Source: QIJE01 sp048541835 (GTDB lineage Bacteria; SZUA-79; Acidulodesulfobacterales; Acidulodesulfobacteraceae). From it: DNA of 64,000 nucleotides. Shown piece after piece: positions 16,992-24,731 of the stretch. The translations under genes and the position numbers were made by a program. Location: contig NZ_JBLEOY010000001.1 in NCBI RefSeq assembly GCF_048541835.1, forward strand, positions 124,001 to 188,000, given 5' to 3'. The notes beneath the pieces were generated by a model. The model was not told the DNA's origin. It was given only the letters and a program-made list of their open reading frames with translations, and did no database searches. How positions within the stretch are numbered: position 1 is the stretch's first letter; every line of letters starts with the position of its first letter.

Positions 16992-17777
16992 TTACGGTAT
17001 TAAACCGTCCATGACCTGCAGCATCTGATTGGCAACGGTAATGGCCTTGGAATCTATCGTGTATGCATTTTGAGCCGTTATCATGGATACCATCTGACCT
17101 ACTAAATTTACGTTCGACATTTCTAAAAAACCCTGTTGAATAGCCCCTATCCCGTTTGCATTAGGCGTCCCTATTTGTGGAATTCCGGAAGCGGATGTTT
17201 GCAGATAGAGATTACTGCCTATACTGTTAAGCCCGGCGGGATTGATGAAATTAGCGAGTGTTACGGTTCCTATTTGAACAGGATCGGTCTGACCCGAAAC
17301 GGCCGCCGATACCGTACCGTTTTGAGAGATTGTTATAGAGGATGCGTTAGGAGGAACGGTAATAGGCGGAACAAGCGGGTAACCGTTCGCATCTACTAAC
17401 TGACCCTGCGAGTTTGTCTGAAAAGTACCGTCTCTGGTATAAGCGGTCTCGCCGTTAGACATATGTACCTGAAAGAATCCCTGACCCGATATTGCTATAT
17501 CTAACGGATTAGATGTTTTTTGGAGGTCTCCCTGCGTAAATTCCTTTTCTATAGAAGATACCTTAGTTCCGAGACCGATTTGAATGCCGGTAGGAACCTG
17601 CGTATATTCGGACGAATAAGCCCCGGGAGATTTAACCGTCTGATAAAAAAGGCTTTCGAAATTAACTCTAGACTCCTTATATCCCGTGGTATTAGTATTC
17701 GCAAGATTATTGGCAATATTATCTATTTCTATTTGCTGGGCCTCCATGCCGGTGGAAGCAGTCCATAATGCCCTCAT
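16992..17777 (-). CDS. flgG: Flagellar distal rod protein FlgG
   Basis: A 261-residue rod/hook-family protein, the normal length for FlgG. The N-terminus (ALWTASTGMEAQQIEIDNIA, then NNLANTNTTGYKESRVNFE) and C-terminus (GQMVSMITAQNAYTIDSKA) are the conserved helices of axial proteins. The PLDIAISGQGFFQV segment is typical. It forms the distal rod. It lies 84 bases after flgF and 44 before flgA. Confidence 0.94.
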   Translation of the reverse strand: MRALWTASTGMEAQQIEIDNIANNLANTNTTGYKESRVNFESLFYQTVKSPGAYSSEYTQVPTGIQIGLGTKVSSIEKEFTQGDLQKTSNPLDIAISGQGFFQVHMSNGETAYTRDGTFQTNSQGQLVDANGYPLVPPITVPPNASSITISQNGTVSAAVSGQTDPVQIGTVTLANFINPAGLNSIGSNLYLQTSASGIPQIGTPNANGIGAIQQGFLEMSNVNLVGQMVSMITAQNAYTIDSKAITVANQMLQVMDGLIP

Positions 17778-17861
17778 TTATAATGTCCCCCCATGAGAAA
17801 CGCCGTTATCGTTAAATTAGTTGTCCGGTATTAAACGTAATACCGCCCCCGTTAAGCTTCT

Positions 17862-18638
17862 CTAAACCGCAGCACCTACAATGTTTATGGCCGCATTGTT
17901 AACACTGCCATACGATTTTATAATCTCTATCATGTCGTTGTAAACCCTAGAAATGTTTATCATTCCCACCATGCTCTTAATCTCGTTAACATTTGACTCT
18001 TCAACGTAACCCTGGAGTATATCCGGATCTTGATTTTTGACCGGGACACCGGAATCCTTAGTTGCCGAAAACATCGTATCTCCATATTTAGACAAATATT
18101 CCGAATCTTTAAAGTTAACCATCAATATCTTCCCTTGGTATATCCCTCCACTCATCGTAGAATTCTTTAGATTTATTATACCTGCACGCGTAACCGTAAC
18201 GTCTGCCCCTTCCTTATTTAAAAATATCGGTTTTTCATCGGTATCGAGAACGGGGAAACCGTTCTGGTTGACGAGTTCACCGGCTTCATTCAGCGAGAAG
18301 ACGCCATTTCTCGTATATTTAATTCCATCCGGGGTCTGAATTGCAAAATATCCGCTTCCGCTGATCGCCAAATCAAGCCTATTGCCGGTTTTTTTTACCG
18401 CACCCTGGGAAGTATTTACATAACTGCCGAGGGTTATGGGATATGCTTTATCTACAAACGGTTTTTTACTTCCAGAATTTAAAATAGAAACGGCTTTTTG
18501 GGATAAAAACTCTCCGAAAAGCACATTACTGCTCTTATAGCCGATAGTATTTACATTGGACAGGTTATTTGTAGCCATAGACATTTTTTTTTCTTCCGAT
18601 AAGATTCCGCTTAAAGCTATATAAGAACCACCGTCCAT
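17862..18638 (-). CDS. flgF: Flagellar proximal rod protein FlgF
   Basis: A 258-residue rod protein with the NNLSNVNTIGYKSSNVLFGEF N-terminal motif, a central LDLAISGSGYFAIQTPDG segment, and a C-terminal helix SMVGMINISRVYNDMIEIIK. It is close to FlgG but lacks FlgG's typical RALWTAATGM start, and it precedes flgG as expected. It is the first gene of the operon and lies behind a sigma54 promoter at 18682-18697. Confidence 0.9.
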   Translation of the reverse strand: MDGGSYIALSGILSEEKKMSMATNNLSNVNTIGYKSSNVLFGEFLSQKAVSILNSGSKKPFVDKAYPITLGSYVNTSQGAVKKTGNRLDLAISGSGYFAIQTPDGIKYTRNGVFSLNEAGELVNQNGFPVLDTDEKPIFLNKEGADVTVTRAGIINLKNSTMSGGIYQGKILMVNFKDSEYLSKYGDTMFSATKDSGVPVKNQDPDILQGYVEESNVNEIKSMVGMINISRVYNDMIEIIKSYGSVNNAAINIVGAAV

Positions 18639-18681
18639 TTGATCACCCTTTATTATATATAGTAAGTAATATGATAATTAA

Positions 18682-18697
18682 TGCAATTAACGTACCA
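18682..18697 (-). promoter_or_regulatory. Sigma54 (RpoN) promoter of flgF-G-A-H-I
   Basis: On the minus strand TGGTAC-GTTAA-TTGCA fits the -24/-12 pattern TGGCAC-N5-TTGCW, with GG and GC separated by exactly ten bases; only one core position differs. It lies about 45 bases before the flgF start. Confidence 0.65.
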
Positions 18698-18791
18698 AAA
18701 GCACATGGTTAATTTTTTAAATTGCGTTTACCTATAAAATTACCGCATCTAAAGGAAAGAAATTATGTGCCTCTCCCCCTATGATGTGCGC

Positions 18792-18812
18792 TATGGGAAA
18801 AATTTTCCCATA
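18792..18812. repeat. Perfect 21-base palindrome (possible operator)
   Basis: The arms TATGGGAAAA and TTTTCCCATA flank a single central base, so 10 of 10 positions pair. It lies about 50 bases upstream of the -35 of the DsrE-like gene and about 95 bases upstream of the flgF sigma54 element. No run of T follows, so it is more likely a dimer-binding operator than a terminator. The binding protein is unknown. Confidence 0.5.
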
Positions 18813-18862
18813 TTGTTTTAATTGTAAGGAAAATATGTCTAAGTAAAAAGCTATCTTGATAT

Positions 18863-18892
18863 TTGACACTCGACCGTCTTTTCTCTTATAAT
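18863..18892 (+). promoter_or_regulatory. Sigma70-type promoter of the DsrE-like gene
   Basis: A perfect TTGACA (18863-18868) and a perfect TATAAT (18887-18892) are separated by 18 bases, about 50 bases before the GTG start at 18942. It is the closest match to the housekeeping consensus seen in the window. Confidence 0.7.
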
Positions 18893-18941
18893 ATAAAGCA
18901 TTATCTTATTATAAGAAGGTACATAAATATACGAGGGTGCC

Positions 18942-19256
18942 GTGGATAAAACGCTGGCGTTCATTATTACAAAAGATAAACATATAAACTACATTGTCGG
19001 TTTGATTAATGCGGCGGCAAAAAAAAATTGCGATATTAAGATTTTTATAATGGATAGAGGAGTATTCCTCACGAAAAACGATAAGTTTATCTCAATCATT
19101 AAAAAAAACAATATCGGTAACGTCTCGGTTTGCGAATATTCCTGTAACGTAAACGGGGTAACGTCTCGGGCGGAAGAATTTAATTATGCCTCGCAATTCG
19201 AGAATGCAAAAATGATCAACAAACTAAAAAAACACGACCGGATAGTCTTATTTTAA
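18942..19256 (+). CDS. DsrE/DsrF-like small protein
   Basis: A 104-residue protein starting at GTG (GAGGG lies just upstream). The pattern of an N-terminal strand (TLAFIITKD), a helix, a second strand with KIFIMDRGVFL, a CEYSCN motif near residue 66 and a final DRIVLF strand fits the DsrE-like fold used by sulfur-relay and related proteins. Two cysteines in CEYSC could be redox or sulfur-carrying, but the catalytic assignment is inference. It has its own strong promoter and is followed 101 bases later by a PilZ gene. Confidence 0.55.
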   Translation: MDKTLAFIITKDKHINYIVGLINAAAKKNCDIKIFIMDRGVFLTKNDKFISIIKKNNIGNVSVCEYSCNVNGVTSRAEEFNYASQFENAKMINKLKKHDRIVLF

Positions 19257-19357
19257 TTTGGATTATACAATTCTTTGGACATTCCCGCGTATACGTTTAT
19301 CGTTTTGGCGTCGGATTTGTTTTCGGACATGCGATATGAAAAGACCTTAAGGAAATT

Positions 19358-20077
19358 ATGTTCGAAATAAAAAAATTAAAAGAAAATCCCGATATTAAAA
19401 TATATTCGAGAAAGCATGAAATTCATGCTATACTGAAAAATTTCGCCAATCAAAAAAAACCTATCGTCATAATCCCGATTCCTTTTAGCGAAGAATATTT
19501 CACTAATATCATTGAAGTAAACAACGATTATATAATTATTGATTCTATAATTCCTAAGGTCGGCAATATAAAACTCGCGGAATCATCTTACCTTAAGGCC
19601 GTTTTTAAATTTAACAATAATGAACATTATTTTATCTCAAAATTGTACGACTATAAAAAATATAAAGAATACTTCGTTTTCTATATTTATAAGCCAATTG
19701 AAATATTATCGTTAGAAAAAAGAAAATTTTTCAGAATAGAACCATCCGTAAACAGACCGGTTAGATTGTCTTTTTTATCAGACGATAGATATTATGACAC
19801 GAAGATGTTTGATCTTTCCGGTGAAGGATTTTCTTTTCTGCTTAAATTCCCATTAGAAAAGCACACTATTTTAGAAGAGGTGAAAATTAAGTTTCCCGAC
19901 GAGCTACCGGACATTATGATACGGGCGGAAATAAGATCGACAATAAAATTAAATAACCTGAAATATAAAATCGGCGCTCAAGCTATTAATTTAAAACCGA
20001 AGGCTCAAGACATCATGTTTAGATATATATTTAAAAGACAGAGGGAGATAGTTGCTTTCATGAAGGGTTCCGTTTAA
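19358..20077 (+). CDS. YcgR-like PilZ protein, c-di-GMP flagellar brake candidate
   Basis: The 239-residue cytoplasmic protein has an N-terminal YcgR-type beta domain (residues about 10-115) and a C-terminal PilZ domain. Both c-di-GMP motifs are intact: RKFFR at 122-126 and DLSGEG at 152-157. YcgR proteins bind the rotor or stator when c-di-GMP rises and slow or bias the motor. It sits convergent to the end of the che operon, with two bases between the stops. Compared with the PilZ protein at 5613-6587, this one keeps all ligand residues and is the better candidate brake. Confidence 0.85.
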   Translation: MFEIKKLKENPDIKIYSRKHEIHAILKNFANQKKPIVIIPIPFSEEYFTNIIEVNNDYIIIDSIIPKVGNIKLAESSYLKAVFKFNNNEHYFISKLYDYKKYKEYFVFYIYKPIEILSLEKRKFFRIEPSVNRPVRLSFLSDDRYYDTKMFDLSGEGFSFLLKFPLEKHTILEEVKIKFPDELPDIMIRAEIRSTIKLNNLKYKIGAQAINLKPKAQDIMFRYIFKRQREIVAFMKGSV

Positions 20078-20078
20078 G

Positions 20079-20375
20079 TCAAAAATTTCGTGAATCTCCG
20101 GCGGCTTTCTCGTTTACTTTCCAAAGAAATGCAAAAATTTTAGAGACGGCCTTGTAAAGTTCCGGCGGAATTTCGTCGTAAATATCTAATCTATCAAGCA
20201 CGTCTGCCAACATCTTATTCTCCATTACCGGTATATTTTCTTTTTTTGCTATTTCTATTATTTTTTCGGCAACCCTACCCCTGCCTTTTGCGATTAATAC
20301 GGGAGCGCTATTCTTTTCTCCGTCATATTTCAGAGCGGACGCCTTAATATTTTTGTCTGTTTTAAACTCTTTCAT
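20079..20375 (-). CDS. FlhB C-terminal-domain homologue (YlqH/FhlB type)
   Basis: A 98-residue protein corresponding to the cytoplasmic tail of FlhB: KASALKYDGEKNSAPVLIAKG, IPVMENKMLADVLDRLD, and IPPELYKAVSKIFAFLW all match FlhB-C. There are no membrane helices and no NPTH cleavage site; it starts just after the position of autocleavage. Such proteins (B. subtilis YlqH, E. coli-type FhlB) can partly replace the FlhB tail. It overlaps the preceding FliK-like gene by 14 bases and ends the giant operon. Confidence 0.85.
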   Translation of the reverse strand: MKEFKTDKNIKASALKYDGEKNSAPVLIAKGRGRVAEKIIEIAKKENIPVMENKMLADVLDRLDIYDEIPPELYKAVSKIFAFLWKVNEKAAGDSRNF

Positions 20376-21231
20376 TTATTATCTTACCGTCAGAAAACAC
20401 ATTATAGCGGGTATCGCCGTTGAAATTATCGCCATTATTTTTGAAGGATACGTCTTTAAGGCTTATCCCTTCTAACGACATAATTTCCTTAAATAAATTT
20501 AAATTCCTGCCTATTAATTTTTTAGCGGCATTAGAGCAATTTTGAAAATTTATGCTCAAAGATTTGTTAAAAAAATATGAAAATAATTTGACGTTGCCTA
20601 ATGGACATAAATCTACTTCAAGCATGAACATATATGCTCTTTTCCCCGCATTTAAAAACGGTTTTTTACCCTGTCCGTCTTTAAAAATATGAGAAGAATT
20701 AGAATCAGCCGACGTTAAAATAACCGAACCTACACCGGCGCCGTAATTGAAATTAACGTGAATAAATAAAAAATTGCCATTTACGGAAACGGTTAAATTT
20801 TGATCACTTATGTTTAAATCTGAGGTAAAAAGGGATTTAAAATTCGTTTCTACATAATTTGAATAAATTTCATTATATAAATCAAGTGCTTTTTGCATGT
20901 CCTTGTTGTTTAAATCATTTAATATCTTGAAAATTATTTTGCCGTTATCTTCAACACTTATAAGACGAAGCCTAACCGGCATGCTGAAACCGTCGTCGAA
21001 AGTTTTTCTCAGTGCAAATTCGTTACGAAGGTCATCCGGGATATCCGCCTTAAATAATTTGCCGTTTAGACTGAACGTTCCGCTTAAAGAGTTTTCCGTC
21101 CCTATCAGGTTTGCTTCTATCATATCGCCCGAATTTACGATATCTAAAAGAGAAGCGGTCATTTTATCTTTGAATATTGCCGCTATATTGTCGGAGGGAA
21201 AGGGAAGTAACGGATTAATGCCGCGGTTCAT
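20362..21231 (-). CDS. FliK-C-like protein paired with the FlhB-C homologue (YlqG-like)
   Basis: This 289-residue protein has no clear domain in its N-terminal half. Its C-terminal part (about residues 150-265) has the FliK-C pattern: alternating strands with FMLEVDLCPLGNVKLFSYFFN, then a helix NAAKKLIGRNLNLFKEIM, then GISLKDVSF. It is directly followed by the FlhB-C homologue, the same pairing as B. subtilis ylqG-ylqH. It overlaps the upstream small gene by four bases (ATGA). A role in substrate-specificity switching is inference; the canonical fliK is at 42960-44414. Confidence 0.6.
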   Translation of the reverse strand: MNRGINPLLPFPSDNIAAIFKDKMTASLLDIVNSGDMIEANLIGTENSLSGTFSLNGKLFKADIPDDLRNEFALRKTFDDGFSMPVRLRLISVEDNGKIIFKILNDLNNKDMQKALDLYNEIYSNYVETNFKSLFTSDLNISDQNLTVSVNGNFLFIHVNFNYGAGVGSVILTSADSNSSHIFKDGQGKKPFLNAGKRAYMFMLEVDLCPLGNVKLFSYFFNKSLSINFQNCSNAAKKLIGRNLNLFKEIMSLEGISLKDVSFKNNGDNFNGDTRYNVFSDGKIINERV

Positions 21232-21494
21232 AAGATTAAATCCACATGAGAGGGATTTTTTTCCTTTTTCGGTTTTTCTTCTTTTTCCTTTTTCGGTTTT
21301 TCTTTTTCGTCATTAACCGGCTCTAATACTTCGCTTAATTCTACTACAATGTTTTTCTGCATTTCATTGGTATTTTCCATTTTTTCACGAGCTATATTGC
21401 CGGAATTTACCGCTAAAGCATGAGAAGACGATGCTATCTTTTCAATAGACGATAAATTTGAAATAATTTGTTGAATTTCAACTAAATCCATCAT
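21228..21494 (-). CDS. Small protein with a Lys/Glu/Pro-rich repeat tail
   Basis: An 88-residue protein of unknown function. Residues 1-50 are predicted helical (VEIQQIISNLSSIEKIASSS); the tail contains two copies of an EKPKKEKE-type unit encoded by a 24-base tandem repeat. It overlaps both neighbours by four bases, showing translational coupling with the ParP-like and FliK-like genes. The repeat number could vary between strains. Confidence 0.6.
   Translation of the reverse strand: MMDLVEIQQIISNLSSIEKIASSSHALAVNSGNIAREKMENTNEMQKNIVVELSEVLEPVNDEKEKPKKEKEEKPKKEKNPSHVDLIL
21258..21304. repeat. Two-copy 24-base tandem repeat inside the small coding gene
   Basis: Two identical 23-base T/C-rich blocks (21258-21280 and 21282-21304) are offset by 24 bases, keeping the reading frame and duplicating a KPKKEK-rich peptide. 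Confidence 0.75.
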
Positions 21495-22204
21495 GACGTT
21501 AAATGGTTAAAAACACTTTCTAAATCTATTATTGAATAAATTTTTTTCTCTTCATCTTGAAAAACATCTAAAAGCATGCTATTAGATGTTTTGAATTTAA
21601 AAGTTGACGAAGAAATAAGATGCTTATTCTTAATTTTCATTATGTCTTTTATGCGGTCTACGGATAAACCGAAAAATTTATTCTTATAAATACATATTAT
21701 AGTATAACTAAGCGCAACTCTATCATTGATATGCATAGAGACTATCATAGAGAAATCGTAAATAGGCACCATTCTATTGCGATATAAAATTACTCCGAGA
21801 TGCCCCTGTTTTTTAGAAAAAATACTAACCGGTTTTTTATATTTTATTATCTCGTTGATGCTTAACGCCGGTAAAGCGTAAAGAGAATCTCCGGAGGCAA
21901 AAGTAAAGTAGCCGATCTCTTTCTCACCGTCTATTTTAGTCGTAACCGCAGAAATAGAGCTAATTATCCGAACTGTATCCTGCCGAGGCTCTATAGAAAA
22001 ACCGGGTTTGGAAACGGCACAGACCACCGAGGTTGCCGGAGTTAATAAATTTTCTACGGGATAAACGAGCACACGTGTCGGCTTTTCCGCTTCCGGAAAT
22101 TCTTCGATATTTTCAGATAAAAGACCGTCTATCCATGGAGTTACTATATCGGAACCTACCGTTTTTAAATTATTTAAATCATATAATTTAAAGGTTTCGT
22201 TCAT
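21491..22204 (-). CDS. CheW-like protein with N-terminal extension (ParP-like)
   Basis: The 237-residue protein has an N-terminal extension of about 90 residues, low in recognisable structure, followed by a divergent CheW fold (YFTFASGDSLYALPALSINEI, then LGVILYRNRMVPIYDF and FGLSVDRIKDIMKI). It sits directly after a ParA-type ATPase with overlapping codons. In Vibrio and Pseudomonas, ParC (ParA-like) with ParP (extension plus CheW-like domain) places chemoreceptor arrays at the pole. Size and context match ParP; a plain CheW is encoded two genes upstream. The ParP call is inference from architecture and order. Confidence 0.65.
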   Translation of the reverse strand: MNETFKLYDLNNLKTVGSDIVTPWIDGLLSENIEEFPEAEKPTRVLVYPVENLLTPATSVVCAVSKPGFSIEPRQDTVRIISSISAVTTKIDGEKEIGYFTFASGDSLYALPALSINEIIKYKKPVSIFSKKQGHLGVILYRNRMVPIYDFSMIVSMHINDRVALSYTIICIYKNKFFGLSVDRIKDIMKIKNKHLISSSTFKFKTSNSMLLDVFQDEEKKIYSIIDLESVFNHLTS

Positions 22205-23010
22205 TTTTTATCCCCCTCATTATCTCCGCCATCCAAACCGTTAATTATTTCACGGGCTACGCCGATATAGTCCAAAGCCCCTCTAGAATGAATATCTATA
22301 TAAGTAAGCGGTTTTTTTATCAAACTCGCATCCCTAAACTTCGTGTCTATATTAATTAAACCGCTAAAATGATTATTTCTATACTTATTTTTAAAGTAAT
22401 CCGCCGACTTAAGCGACGAATTAGTCCTTCTATCGAACATGGTGATTAAAAGCCTATATGTACATTTAGTATCTAACGCTTTTTCTATTTTAGTTATAGT
22501 AGAGAGCAATAAATCAACACCCCTTGCCGATAAAAAATCCGCCATAACCGGAATAATAATTTCATCGCTCGCTGCAACGGCACTAATAAGAAGTACGCTC
22601 AATGCAGGAGACGAATCTATTATTATATAATCGTAACTATTTTTAAAAAACTTTAATTTTTCTCTTAGTTTTAACCCCCCACCCTTAGAAATCGATAGTT
22701 CCGCTTCTATTCTGGCTAAGTTAATATTTGAAGGGAGTAGGTCTATACACCCCCCGTTTTTAAGCCTATATTTATTTATAATGGCATCGGCAGGATTAAA
22801 AGAATCGGATATCATTAGATCGCCTACGTAACATTCCAATTTTTCGGGCTCTACGGCGAGATGGTTAGTAAGACTTGCCTGAGGATCTAAGTCTACTAAG
22901 AGAACCCTAAACCCAAAAACAGAAAGGGAACTGCCGAGGGTAATTACTGTAGTTGTTTTGCCTACGCCTCCTTTTTGGTTTGCGGTCGCAAAAATATACG
23001 GGGCTTTCAT
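22201..23010 (-). CDS. ParA/MinD-family ATPase, probable chemotaxis-array positioner (ParC-like)
   Basis: A 269-residue ParA-type ATPase with the deviant Walker A NQKGGVGKTT (about residues 11-20), DLDPQASLT switch and YIIIDSSPALS Walker B. No DNA-binding helix-turn-helix precedes it and no parB follows, so chromosome partition is unlikely. Its place between cheW and a ParP-like gene points to polar localisation and inheritance of chemoreceptor arrays, as for ParC/PpfA. It overlaps the downstream gene by four bases and lies three bases after cheW. Confidence 0.8.
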   Translation of the reverse strand: MKAPYIFATANQKGGVGKTTTVITLGSSLSVFGFRVLLVDLDPQASLTNHLAVEPEKLECYVGDLMISDSFNPADAIINKYRLKNGGCIDLLPSNINLARIEAELSISKGGGLKLREKLKFFKNSYDYIIIDSSPALSVLLISAVAASDEIIIPVMADFLSARGVDLLLSTITKIEKALDTKCTYRLLITMFDRRTNSSLKSADYFKNKYRNNHFSGLINIDTKFRDASLIKKPLTYIDIHSRGALDYIGVAREIINGLDGGDNEGDKK

Positions 23011-23013
23011 AAA

Positions 23014-23529
23014 TCACTTCATTATACTTTCTATAAGCCTGTGTTCTCCTGTCGTAAATATCTTGTCGATATCTAAAAGTATTATAAGTCTTTCGTCCAA
23101 TTTGCCTACGCCTTTAATATAATCAGAATCTAAACCGGCAATTAAAGGCGGCGGAGGCTGAATAGTTGATGAATTAATTCTTAAGACCTCAGAGACACTG
23201 TCGACAATAAGACCTATGGTTTTATTCATTATATTTACCACTATAACCCTGGCATCCTTTGTTGCCTCTTTGATACTAAGGTGAAATTTCTTTCTTATAT
23301 CCACTATAGGAATAACCCTGCCTCTCAGATTAATAACACCTTCTACAAAATCCGGCGCCTTAGGAACCTTGGTTATTTCGACGATTCTATTTATTTCCTG
23401 AACCTTCAAAATATCTAAAGCGAACTCTTCGTTGCCTAATTTAAAGGTGACAAGTTGAACTATTTCGTCGATTTCGGAACTTACCACACTGTTTTTTTGA
23501 TCCCCGGTTTTTTTAATAGCGATATCCAT
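23014..23529 (-). CDS. cheW: Chemotaxis coupling protein CheW
   Basis: This 171-residue protein is a canonical CheW: LVTFKLGNEEFALDILKVQEI at about residues 28-48, then VINLRGRVIPIVDIRKKF and TIGLIVDSVSEVL. It links chemoreceptors to CheA at the membrane-associated array. It lies between cheB (52 bases away) and the ParC-like gene, inside the che part of the giant operon. Confidence 0.95.
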   Translation of the reverse strand: MDIAIKKTGDQKNSVVSSEIDEIVQLVTFKLGNEEFALDILKVQEINRIVEITKVPKAPDFVEGVINLRGRVIPIVDIRKKFHLSIKEATKDARVIVVNIMNKTIGLIVDSVSEVLRINSSTIQPPPPLIAGLDSDYIKGVGKLDERLIILLDIDKIFTTGEHRLIESIMK

Positions 23530-23581
23530 AAATTTCCTCCAAGAATGAGATAAATAAGACCGTACATATTATATATAAAAA

Positions 23582-24646
23582 CTAACCCATAATTTCCTTT
23601 ATTATTTCATTGCCTATTCTGTACACGGGAAGAACGACATCCGCTAAACCTGCATCCGTAACCACCTTGGGCATACCGTAAACAACACAGGTAGCTTCAT
23701 CTTGAGCTATCGTTTTTCCTCCCCCTTCTTTAATCTTTTTCATGCCCAAAAGTCCGTCCGAGCCCATTCCGGTCAATATAATTCCAAGAGCCTTCCCTGG
23801 ATATTCCTTTGCCACCGATTCCATCATGAAGCTGACCGACGGTCTGTTTGTCAGGTCGGCAGGCTCATTAGAAAGCGTTATTTTAATACCTTCTCTGCCC
23901 GCTTTCTCTATGCTGAGATGTTTATCTCCAGGCGATAGATATGCTGTCCCCGGCTTAATTATTTCGTCTCCGGATGCCTCTATAACATTAATATGGGACA
24001 TTGAAGATAATCTCTCGGCAAAAGACCCTGTGAATGCCTTAGGCATATGTTGGACCATAATTATGGGAACCGGAAAATTTTCCGGAATTTTAGGTATGAC
24101 ATCCTGAAGGGCTCTCGGTCCTCCGGTTGAAGAACCTATTGCAACGATATCTATTTTATTTTTACCGTCGGTATTTTCTTCAAGCGACGTCTGCTCCGCG
24201 TATTCTACGGCAGTGATGTCCCCGTACTGCCTGAAAACATACTTTTTTACCGTAATGGCCCTTATCTTTGAAAGCAAGTCGTCTTTTATTTTTAAGATAT
24301 TAAGCGATACATTGGAAAGATTTTTAGGGATATAATCAACAGCTCCTATATCGAGAGCGTCTAATGTCCCTTCGGCTCCATCCTCGGTAAGCGAACTTAA
24401 CATTATCACGGGTAAGGGAAATTTTTCCATAATAATTTTAAGAGCCTTCAGCCCGTCCATGACGGGCATTTCGATATCCATCGTTACTATGTCCGGTTTC
24501 AGGTCTTGAACTTGGCGAATTGCATCCTGTCCGTCCTTTGCAAACCCCACTACCGTAATATCTTTTTCTCCCTCAAGAAGAGAATTTATGGCCCTCCTCA
24601 TAAACGGCGAATCATCGACTATTAAAATCCTGATATGCCCTGCCAT
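23582..24646 (-). CDS. cheB: Chemoreceptor methylesterase/response regulator CheB
   Basis: The 354-residue protein has an N-terminal receiver domain (phospho-acceptor Asp57 in TMDIEMPVMDG), a linker and a C-terminal CheB methylesterase domain. The esterase triad motifs are visible: GSSTGGP (Ser), MVQHMP (His) and TGMGSDG (Asp). CheB removes methyl groups from (and deamidates) receptors for adaptation. It is 52 bases upstream of cheW and 85 downstream of cheA. Confidence 0.96.
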   Translation of the reverse strand: MAGHIRILIVDDSPFMRRAINSLLEGEKDITVVGFAKDGQDAIRQVQDLKPDIVTMDIEMPVMDGLKALKIIMEKFPLPVIMLSSLTEDGAEGTLDALDIGAVDYIPKNLSNVSLNILKIKDDLLSKIRAITVKKYVFRQYGDITAVEYAEQTSLEENTDGKNKIDIVAIGSSTGGPRALQDVIPKIPENFPVPIIMVQHMPKAFTGSFAERLSSMSHINVIEASGDEIIKPGTAYLSPGDKHLSIEKAGREGIKITLSNEPADLTNRPSVSFMMESVAKEYPGKALGIILTGMGSDGLLGMKKIKEGGGKTIAQDEATCVVYGMPKVVTDAGLADVVLPVYRIGNEIIKEIMG

Positions 24647-24731
24647 AAGATTTCAAACCCCCTTTTGTTAATCCCTGATAATATTAACATAATTTTATTA
24701 TTCACAACAGTCCGGTTTATCATAATCTGCA

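Larger units (their letters stand above)
18639..18941. other. 303-base divergent intergenic region between flgF and the DsrE-like gene
   Basis: This gap holds three signals listed separately: a sigma54 promoter for flgF on the minus strand, a perfect 21-base palindrome near 18800, and a strong sigma70-type promoter pointing to the plus-strand gene. No convincing gene is present; the only ATG with a ribosome binding site opens an 18-codon frame. Confidence 0.7.

Noticed and set aside
18765..18821. An 18-codon frame with a good ribosome binding site in the flgF/DsrE-like gap
   Set aside because: Too short to separate from chance; it runs through the palindrome and ends before the downstream promoter, so it is not a leader peptide of the next gene.
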